6,745 bases of DNA from positions 1-6,745 of the forward strand of contig JAAZKL010000062.1 of NCBI GenBank assembly GCA_012799845.1, read 5' to 3'. The stretch comes from Clostridiaceae bacterium. GTDB taxonomy: Bacteria > Bacillota > Clostridia > Acetivibrionales > DTU013. Positions 1 to 5,354 of the stretch are shown here, piece by piece (within the stretch, counting starts at the first letter, position 1; every line of letters begins with the position of its first letter). A model generated the notes under the pieces. The model saw only the letters and a list, made by a program, of their open reading frames with translations. It searched no databases and was not told where the DNA came from. Made by a program: the position numbers and the translations under genes.

Positions 1-74
1 CCTACACAGCCCAGCCCAACACCTACACAGCCCAGCCCAACACCTACACAGCCCAGCCCAACACCTACGCAGCC
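1..74 (+). repeat. 21-bp tandem repeat, three exact copies plus a partial fourth
   Basis: Copies lie at 1-21, 22-42 and 43-63 and are identical. A partial, slightly changed copy occupies 64-74. Each unit begins CCTACACAGC and ends CAGCCCAACA. The array probably extends left of the window. In frame 1 it encodes the heptapeptide PTQPSPT. Identity at the DNA level, including third codon positions, indicates recent expansion. Confidence 0.95.
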
Positions 75-102
75 TGGCAGAGTATCTGTGCGGCTTAGAT
101 GA
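1..102 (+). CDS. 3' end of a gene for a P/T/S-rich (probably secreted) protein, cut by the window edge
   Basis: Frame 1 is open from the first base to a TGA at 100-102, giving 33 residues: PTQPSPT three times, then PTQPGRVSVRLR. Three points favour coding in this frame. The repeat period is 21 bp, a multiple of three. The first change in the fourth copy (ACA to ACG) is synonymous. The peptide resembles the Pro/Thr/Ser linkers of clostridial cell-surface and extracellular enzymes. The other two forward frames read through the repeat as well but give less typical peptides (LHSPAQH, YTAQPNT). A linker normally joins two domains, so a linker followed by only a short basic tail is odd and could mean a lost C-terminal domain. 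The next gene starts 82 bp downstream with no terminator between, so the two may share a transcript. Product function cannot be told from this fragment. Confidence 0.6.
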   Translation, partial: PTQPSPTPTQPSPTPTQPSPTPTQPGRVSVRLR

Positions 103-169
103 ACTGAGATCCACACCACATATCTGTTTGTACGATTCGCTGTCCATACGATCTGAAAAAGAAAAATAC

Positions 170-174
170 GGGAG
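170..174 (+). promoter_or_regulatory. ribosome binding site of the SLH protein gene
   Basis: GGGAG lies 10 nt before the ATG at 185. Another ATG at 178 is only 3 nt from this site and is in a different frame that closes quickly, so 185 is the supported start. I see no convincing sigma-A promoter in 103-169. Confidence 0.7.
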
Positions 175-184
175 TTGATGAATC

Positions 185-3100
185 ATGTCATTCAGAAGAC
201 TGTTGTCACTGGCTGTTGTTTTGGCCATGCTCCTATGCCTGGCTTTCCATGTGCCGGCATCAGGCAATGACGAAGTACCGCCGGGCGGGGCGGGCGGATC
301 AGGACTGACCGGAAACCTTCCGCAGAAGGTGGAAACACATGTATCTCCTCTTGAGGGTATTCCGGATCCGGTGCAGGGTATCAAGCTTATCACCGCAGAC
401 AGGTATTTTAAGTGTACCGGATCTGATGGCAGTACAAATCGTCAGTTCTTCGCAATCTTCAACAAAGACATAACCGGAATATGCAACAAAATCGTCATTT
501 CCACATCAGAAGAAGCAGGGGGATTCACTTGCTCGTTTTCTCCCATAGACACCTGTATCAACGGGGTTGTCACCATTCCCGGCGGTTGGGTCCCTATATT
601 GTTGAATGAGTCTGTTGATGAGCACACCATATATGTATCCCTATGGGGAGTAGTAGACGACACTCAGACCAAACTGTATCAGTCCGGGGCTGTGACGGTC
701 AGGTTTGCAGAGGACGATGCTGTGGATTCAGATGGGAAGTATATCTGCATAAATGAACTGGACGCATATCTGAGCGGCATCAATGTGCCATATCTGGACA
801 GCCTGTCAGGCAGCAATGTGGAACTTCAGGTAATTGACGGCAGCGGCAATATATTAGCCAAAACCATTGATGGGATTTCGCATGTCTCATGTGATGTGCA
901 ATACGGTACAACAGATTATAGATATGGTGAGATATTCGGCAAAGTGAGCCATGGTTTGAAGCGAAGTTGTCAGAAACTGTCGGGGAAGGTTTACCGGTGC
1001 GGTGTATGGCAGCCAGGTTCATATGGAATCAGAATCAAGGCAAACGGCAGCATCGTGGCTGAATACGACAATGTTGTAGAAATCGTGGACGGCACTGTAA
1101 TATACGACATTGGGCCTGCCCATTTCTCTGGCCTTCCGCCGATAAGAGAAGGCAACAGGGTTACATATGTAATGCTTGATGTTAAGAATGTGGACAAGGA
1201 CGATCTGACCGTCAGGATCAAGAACACAAGCGGCGAGGCAATAGGGGTATCAGGAAGAAGTAAATATGCCGGAATTAACCAGATCTTATATGAAGTAAAT
1301 TTGTATGACGGGTATGCTTTTTCAGCAGGTGAAACATATTATCCCGAGGCTGTTTCTGACAGGCCGGTTTATCATAACTATCGCGACAGAAGCATTGGTG
1401 TGTTCGATCAATTTGTCATACTCTGGTCCGGCAGGGATGGAGGCAATCTGGCGATATTTGTGATAAGAACAGTTAACGCTCCGCAGGAAGAAGCCACTTT
1501 CAGGCTGTACAAAGACGAAGGCGGCAGCGAGATACTCCTTGGTACAAAAACCCTTCCGTTCGCTGAAAAAATCGATGTCACCTTTGAGAATGGTTCGGGC
1601 GGTATATTGCAGTTGGATGCAGGAGAATACAGGCTCAGTATCGCACATGGATATGGGGAATCCGACTTTTTCTTTAGAGTAGAACCTGAGTATTCTGTAA
1701 GGCCTGTCACCGAAGAATTCACCCATGCACCTTACTTTTATGTGACAGACACCACGATACCGTTCAGCATGCTCGTTTCCGCTGATGCATATACCATTAC
1801 CGATGCCAGCGAAATTGATGTGCTGCTGAAGGAGCCTTCAGGCAATGTGATCGGCAGTGTTGCCGACAATGGTCTGACGGTTACGGATGCTGAGTTGTAT
1901 TATCTGGAAGGTACCGGATGCGTAACAGTTGATGCTAAGGAGATAGCAGGAACAATAACTGTAAACGACGGCGTTATACTCAGTGAAGGCATTTACTCCA
2001 TATCTGTAACGATAGGCGGGTCAGGTGCAATAACGAACAAAATCTCCTGTATCAGAAGTGATAAAGTATATGCCTATTACGGGTCCGCGGATTTTTATAT
2101 AAACAGTTCGGCAACATCGCTCAAAACCGACATATATATGTTGAAAAAAGAAGAGCCTTATGATACCAGCAATTTCAGGTACGTCGTTACGGATCTGCTG
2201 GGGAATCCCGTGAGCATTGGTGAGCCGACTGTGACCCGTACTGCATATGATACGGGGTACCAGGAAAAATATACCGTAGAATCTGTTGCTGCAGACCATA
2301 TTCCTGCTGCTTATTACATGGTCAGGCTTCAATACGATAATGAGGATATTTTTGATATTTTTAGTCCTTCCAGCATGCTGTATTCGGGTCACAAAAGCCT
2401 GGTGAAGATACCGGCTGTGCAACAGTTTGGAGGCTGGTATTATAATGCTTCCGGCCTTTGCGGCGTCAGTATGGATGGATATCTGACTGGTTCGGACGTG
2501 GTAAAGGCTATGATCTACGATCCGGACAGGCTGGATGATTTTGATCCTGTAAAGACAGTAACGCTTTTTCGGGATGACAGGGCTTATAATCTGTTCGTGT
2601 TTACTGACAGTGATGTTGAGGACTTGCAATCGGGCAAAGAATACCTTGTTGCCATTTTGTTGAATGGTGCTTTCTTGTTGGCAGAAGAAGCGCCTGTGGC
2701 AGCAATAGAACCTTCGGGCGGCGGCACAGACCCGGGAAGTGGCAGTGATCAGGGCGGCGGTGATGACCCGGGAGGCGGCGATGACCCGGGAGGCGGAAAC
2801 CAGGGCGGCAGCGGTAGTACAGGCGGCGGCCAGGGTGGCAGTGGTGATACAGGCGGCGGCGGGTCCGGAACAGCGAATGAGCCCTCAATTATAACTGGAC
2901 CCTCAAAGGAGGATTCGATGACGAACCCCGAAGTAACGACTGACAATACCGGCAAAGCCTCTATAAAAAAGGAATTGCTGGAAATTGCAGAGGATCTGAC
3001 CATAAAAGCAGGTGACGGTGCGGAAGACGGCAAGCCACCAGTTGAGTTGGTATTCGATAAGGAAGCTGTCGAAACGCTTGGAGAGCTCGATGCTGACCTG

Positions 3101-3973
3101 GAGATAAGCGTAACTGAGGCTGATATTTCCGGGCTTCCGGCTGAGGCCAGGGAGAAGATCGGCGACAGGCCTGTCTGCGAAATCGCGGTAACGGCCGGCG
3201 GCAAGGCTGTGACAGACTTTGGCGGTGGCTTCGTCACCATCAGGATATCGTACACGCTCAGGGAAGGTGAGGATCCCAATGCGATCGTTGTGTACTATAT
3301 CGGTGCGAACGGAGAACTGAACGTCATTATCGGAGGCGTCTATGACCCGGATACCGGCACTGTGGTATTCAGGACGAACCATTTCTCGATGTACAGTGTC
3401 GGGTACAACAAGATCGAATTTACAGATGTGCCTGCATGGGCGGAAGAGTATGTGGCTTTCCTGGCCGCACGCGGTATAACCACAGGCGTAGGCGGCGGGA
3501 AGTACGGCGCAGGCGATCAGATAAAACGGGCTGATTTCGTGACAATGCTGGCAAGGGTGGCAGGAGTTGACACAAGCAAATACTCAGCGACTTTTGATGA
3601 TGTGGACCCGGGCGCCTATTACGCAGGTGCTGTCGGATGGGCAGCGAAGGCAGGCATAACCACCGGCACCGGCAAAAACAAGTTCTCGCCAGATGCCGGC
3701 ATCACACGTCAGGACATGGCAGTGATGATCAAGAGGTTTGCCGATTCAGCCGGGTATGAATTGCCAGTAGTAGGCGATTGGCTCAGGTTTGATGATCAGG
3801 ATGACATCAGCTCATATGCGGTTGATGCTGTGGCAGAACTGCAGCAGGCCGGCATCATCGACGGCAAGCCCGGACCAGGCGGTGTCGGTAAGGTTTACGC
3901 ACCCAAGGACGGCGCCACCAGGGCTGAAATAGCCAAGATCCTGACCTTGTTGATAAAGGGCATGTCAAAGTAG
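185..3973 (+). CDS. large secreted cell-surface protein with three C-terminal SLH domains
   Basis: Predicted surface protein of 1262 residues. Residues 1 to about 26 form a Sec signal peptide: RR at 4-5, a hydrophobic core, then HVPASG; no lipobox. Residues 30-840 match no family I recognise, but a strand-like pattern recurs near 103, 211, 340, 437, 544, 664 and 773, often with a G-N/E-x-I/V/L turn, suggesting stacked beta-sandwich modules of about 97-129 residues. Residues 845-895 are a Gly-rich linker. Residues 900-1075 resemble the domain that often precedes SLH repeats in Firmicutes (EDPNAIVVYYI, TNHFSMYSVGYNK). SLH domains start near 1079, 1137 and 1202. The TRAE motif is intact only in the third (ATRAEIAKIL); the first has KRAD and the second TRQD. 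SLH triplets bind pyruvylated secondary cell-wall polymer, so wall anchoring is well supported. The role of the N-terminal part (adhesin, S-layer component or other) is unknown. The gene ends in a repeat that overlaps its stop codon. Confidence 0.95.
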   Translation: MSFRRLLSLAVVLAMLLCLAFHVPASGNDEVPPGGAGGSGLTGNLPQKVETHVSPLEGIPDPVQGIKLITADRYFKCTGSDGSTNRQFFAIFNKDITGICNKIVISTSEEAGGFTCSFSPIDTCINGVVTIPGGWVPILLNESVDEHTIYVSLWGVVDDTQTKLYQSGAVTVRFAEDDAVDSDGKYICINELDAYLSGINVPYLDSLSGSNVELQVIDGSGNILAKTIDGISHVSCDVQYGTTDYRYGEIFGKVSHGLKRSCQKLSGKVYRCGVWQPGSYGIRIKANGSIVAEYDNVVEIVDGTVIYDIGPAHFSGLPPIREGNRVTYVMLDVKNVDKDDLTVRIKNTSGEAIGVSGRSKYAGINQILYEVNLYDGYAFSAGETYYPEAVSDRPVYHNYRDRSIGVFDQFVILWSGRDGGNLAIFVIRTVNAPQEEATFRLYKDEGGSEILLGTKTLPFAEKIDVTFENGSGGILQLDAGEYRLSIAHGYGESDFFFRVEPEYSVRPVTEEFTHAPYFYVTDTTIPFSMLVSADAYTITDASEIDVLLKEPSGNVIGSVADNGLTVTDAELYYLEGTGCVTVDAKEIAGTITVNDGVILSEGIYSISVTIGGSGAITNKISCIRSDKVYAYYGSADFYINSSATSLKTDIYMLKKEEPYDTSNFRYVVTDLLGNPVSIGEPTVTRTAYDTGYQEKYTVESVAADHIPAAYYMVRLQYDNEDIFDIFSPSSMLYSGHKSLVKIPAVQQFGGWYYNASGLCGVSMDGYLTGSDVVKAMIYDPDRLDDFDPVKTVTLFRDDRAYNLFVFTDSDVEDLQSGKEYLVAILLNGAFLLAEEAPVAAIEPSGGGTDPGSGSDQGGGDDPGGGDDPGGGNQGGSGSTGGGQGGSGDTGGGGSGTANEPSIITGPSKEDSMTNPEVTTDNTGKASIKKELLEIAEDLTIKAGDGAEDGKPPVELVFDKEAVETLGELDADLEISVTEADISGLPAEAREKIGDRPVCEIAVTAGGKAVTDFGGGFVTIRISYTLREGEDPNAIVVYYIGANGELNVIIGGVYDPDTGTVVFRTNHFSMYSVGYNKIEFTDVPAWAEEYVAFLAARGITTGVGGGKYGAGDQIKRADFVTMLARVAGVDTSKYSATFDDVDPGAYYAGAVGWAAKAGITTGTGKNKFSPDAGITRQDMAVMIKRFADSAGYELPVVGDWLRFDDQDDISSYAVDAVAELQQAGIIDGKPGPGGVGKVYAPKDGATRAEIAKILTLLIKGMSK
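2762..2860 (+). repeat. in-frame 18-bp and 30-bp tandem repeats encoding the Gly-rich linker
   Basis: Two 18-bp units at 2762-2779 and 2780-2797 encode DDPGGG twice and differ only in the last base. Two 30-bp units at 2801-2830 and 2831-2860 encode QGGSGSTGGG and QGGSGDTGGG, with mostly synonymous differences. Both periods are multiples of three, so expansion keeps the frame and only changes linker length between the N-terminal modules and the pre-SLH domain. Confidence 0.9.
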
Positions 3974-4150
3974 AAGAAGGGTATGCCAAGGTGAGAGAAA
4001 AGGGCATGTCAAGATGAGAGAAAAAAGTGCATGTCAAGGTGAGAGAAAGAATACAGAGGAAGGTGAGAGAAAGAATATAGAGGCATATGAAGGAATATTG
4101 ATACAGAAGAGGTTATGCCAATATAAAAGAAGGTATTCTGAGGCAGATGA
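3958..4150 (+). repeat. degenerate 21-25 bp tandem array starting inside the SLH gene and covering its 3' UTR
   Basis: The unit reads roughly GGGCATGTCAAGRTGAGAGA plus A/G-rich filler. Copies begin at 3958 (last codons and stop of the SLH gene), 3979, 4002 and 4027. A partial copy keeps only the AGGTGAGAGA block, at 4061 (earlier at 4037). More decayed copies follow with GAGGCATATG near 4080, GAGGTTATGCC near 4109 and GAGGCAGATG near 4139. Unit length drifts from 21 to about 30 bp, so this is an old, decaying array. It shows no open frame of note and ends about 60 bp before the terminator. Confidence 0.8.
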
Positions 4151-4207
4151 TGCTATACAATTACAGTGCCCATATCGACTTAATATTCGCTGAATTGCTG
4201 ATTTGAT

Positions 4208-4235
4208 GCCGCGGCAAACTCCTGCCGCGGCTTTT
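4208..4235 (+). terminator. rho-independent terminator of the SLH gene transcript
   Basis: A perfect 9-bp stem, GCCGCGGCA at 4208-4216 and TGCCGCGGC at 4223-4231, closes a 6-nt loop (AACTCC). It is followed by TTTT and a further T6 run at 4244-4249. It lies 234 nt after the SLH stop codon, with the degenerate array in between. There is no T run on the opposite strand, so it acts in the + direction. Confidence 0.9.
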
Positions 4236-4244
4236 CCATTCGAT

Positions 4245-4288
4245 TTTTTAATTACGTTTTAACATCTTTTTAATTACGTTTTAACATC
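4245..4288 (+). repeat. exact 22-bp tandem duplication
   Basis: Bases 4245-4266 and 4267-4288 are identical; each starts TTTTTAATTACG and ends TTTTAACATC. It lies just downstream of the terminator. The T run of the first copy sits next to the terminator hairpin, so the second copy repeats a terminator-flank sequence without its stem. Confidence 0.95.
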
Positions 4289-4552
4289 GCAGGTGATAAA
4301 AATTTCAACTAATGTCCGATTTCTACTATACATTTACTGAATAATTTCAAAAATCGGTTACATAATATCCTATCTATGGCATTATGGTTAATGAAATATT
4401 TCTATACCGCACCCAATACTTGAAATTTTAAACATACAGGGTTTATTCTGCGCATCCGGTGATTATTTCCCACATATTTCCAGCCTTGAATGTCCAGAGT
4501 TCATACAGTCCCTGACCAGATAACCCAATCTTAGTATTGGACCCAGCAATTC
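4289..4552. other. AT-rich intergenic stretch with no supported gene
   Basis: No open frame here has a plausible start signal. The only structure I can point to is an imperfect inverted repeat: ATGT-CCGATTT at 4312-4322 against AAATCGG-TT-ACAT at 4351-4363, with a 28-nt loop. It could be a weak hairpin or chance in AT-rich DNA. A short minus-strand frame that ends at 4443 is discussed under findings. I see no tRNA, rRNA or insertion-sequence end. Confidence 0.5.
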
Positions 4553-4716
4553 CAGGCATCGCAGGCACCGGAACCTGCATCTCCGGGTGTTGAAGGCTCC
4601 GGAATCTACATCTTCAGGCATCGCAGGCACCGGAACCTGCATCTCCGGGTGTTGAAGGCTCCGGAATCTACATCTTCAGGCATCGCAGGCACCAGAACCT
4701 GCAACTTCAGATATTG
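4553..4716. repeat. 62-bp tandem repeat built from a diverged 31-bp dimer
   Basis: Copy 1 is 4553-4614, copy 2 is 4615-4676 and is identical, and a diverged partial copy 3 runs to about 4716. Each 62-bp unit splits into two 31-bp halves, one starting AGGCACCGGAACCTGCATCT (4563, 4625, 4687) and one starting AGGCTCCGGAATCTACATCT (4594, 4656). The halves agree at 22 of 31 positions by my count. A 31-bp unit was therefore duplicated, diverged, and later duplicated again as a pair. The period is not a multiple of three, so the array as a whole is not coding. Confidence 0.95.
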
Positions 4717-4890
4717 TTGTACCTGGACTTTAACCTTCCGGATTCTACAGTGCCTGGCCCGGTAGTCCACAAAACATCATGATCTCCACAGTTCCAGACT
4801 ACACAGCCGTCGGACCCGACATCCACTATTGCTCCACAGTCCCTAAACACCGAAGCCGCCAATGCTTCACGTCTTCCAAACCACCACATA
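4717..4890. other. intergenic stretch with faint repeat remnants
   Basis: No gene is supported. Bases 4733-4758 (TCCGGATTCTACA in the middle) resemble the second 31-bp half unit of the preceding array and may be a decayed copy out of register. CTCCACAGT-like strings recur at about 4743, 4784 and 4832 with irregular spacing. The minus-strand frame that covers this region has no ribosome binding site. Confidence 0.4.
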
Positions 4891-4919
4891 TTGACAATCA
4901 GATGTATAGGGATTACAAT
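4891..4919 (+). promoter_or_regulatory. near-consensus sigma-A promoter, probably for hisS
   Basis: TTGACA at 4891-4896, a 17-nt spacer, and TACAAT at 4914-4919. The -35 box is a perfect match, the -10 box differs from TATAAT at one base, and the spacing is optimal. The expected start is near 4926, which gives a leader of about 430 nt before the hisS ATG. It is the best promoter-like match I noticed between the SLH terminator and hisS. Confidence 0.75.
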
Positions 4920-4954
4920 ACAAAGAGGCGGTAAAATCAACACATTATCGTATT

Positions 4955-4990
4955 CTCTCGTCCCTGACAAGTTCATTCGACGGGAGTTTT
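4955..4990 (+). terminator. terminator-like hairpin in the hisS leader, possible attenuator
   Basis: CTCTCGTC at 4955-4962 pairs with GACGGGAG at 4979-4986 (8 bp, one G-U pair). The loop is 16 nt. The tract that follows is TTTTATTTATTTAT. It begins about 30 nt after the predicted transcription start, so termination here would release an RNA of about 65 nt and block hisS. The long loop and interrupted T tract make it weaker than the terminator at 4208. I see no matching antiterminator. Confidence 0.5.
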
Positions 4991-5027
4991 ATTTATTTAT
5001 AGGCAATCCGGGGAAAAATATTTTAAG

Positions 5028-5057
5028 CCATGTGCGGTTAAAAACCCAGCACATAGG
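5028..5057 (+). promoter_or_regulatory. stable stem-loop in the hisS leader
   Basis: ATGTGC (5030-5035) pairs with GCACAT (5049-5054), and inside it GGTT (5036-5039) pairs with AACC (5043-5046) around an AAA loop. C and A at 5047-5048 bulge out. CC at 5028-5029 can pair with GG at 5056-5057 past a bulged A. No T run follows, so it is not a terminator. It could be an RNA fold of regulatory use, or a two-half-site protein-binding palindrome in DNA. Confidence 0.5.
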
Positions 5058-5083
5058 GGAATGTTACCAAAAGCAGGAAATCC

Positions 5084-5344
5084 TGAGACAGGAGTTCTTG
5101 AGGGGAATCGTGTGATTGAAACCCAAATGGGGATCTGTGACTGAAACCCACAAGGGTATACTGTGACTGAGATCCGCAAAGGTATACTGTGACTGAGGTC
5201 CGCAAGGGTATACTGTGACTGAAACCCAAATCAAGATCCTGCGATGCAAGCCGGTATTAGAGATGCTTTGACAGGGCCTGCATTGGAAATCCTGCGACTG
5301 AAGCCTACACTGGGTTCCTGAAATGGAAGCCTGATTACATATTG
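5084..5344 (+). repeat. 26-bp tandem array, about ten copies, in the hisS leader
   Basis: Units start at 5084, 5111, 5136, 5162, 5188, 5214, 5240, 5267, 5293 and 5319, so spacing is 25-27 bp and mostly exactly 26. The unit begins TGTGACTGA, continues with a purine-rich part and CC, and ends GGGTATAC in the three most alike copies (5136-5213). Copies toward each end are more diverged (TGCGACTGAAGCC at 5293, TGAAATGGAAGCC at 5319). The last unit runs into the hisS ribosome binding site. There are no unique spacers between units, so it is not a CRISPR array. The period is not a multiple of three and no frame stays open across it with a start signal. Confidence 0.9.
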
Positions 5345-5349
5345 GGAGG
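5344..5349 (+). promoter_or_regulatory. ribosome binding site of hisS
   Basis: GGGAGG lies 5 nt before the ATG at 5355. It is strong and directly abuts the last 26-bp repeat unit. Confidence 0.85.
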
Positions 5350-5354
5350 TAACC

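Noticed and set aside
103..112. ACTGAGATCC upstream of the SLH gene, identical to part of the 26-bp unit at 5166-5175
   Set aside because: A 10-base match is expected several times by chance in a window of this size, and the flanks do not match.
4420..4447. TTGAAA followed at 16-17 nt by a T/A-rich -10-like string
   Set aside because: The -10 candidate is poor and no gene follows it directly.
4707..4976. 89-codon minus-strand frame with a hydrophobic N-terminal part
   Set aside because: There is no ribosome binding site before the ATG, composition changes abruptly along it, and it ends in the 62-bp repeat array.
4891..5115. 74-codon plus-strand frame starting with TTG
   Set aside because: Its start codon is the first base of the -35 box, it has no ribosome binding site, and it runs through two hairpins into the repeat array.
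5084..5344. CRISPR array
   Set aside because: The 26-bp units are directly adjacent with no unique spacers, and no cas gene is nearby.
4920..5354. T-box riboswitch upstream of hisS
   Set aside because: Expected from family knowledge, but no AGGGTGGNACCGCG core and no terminator just before the gene are visible.
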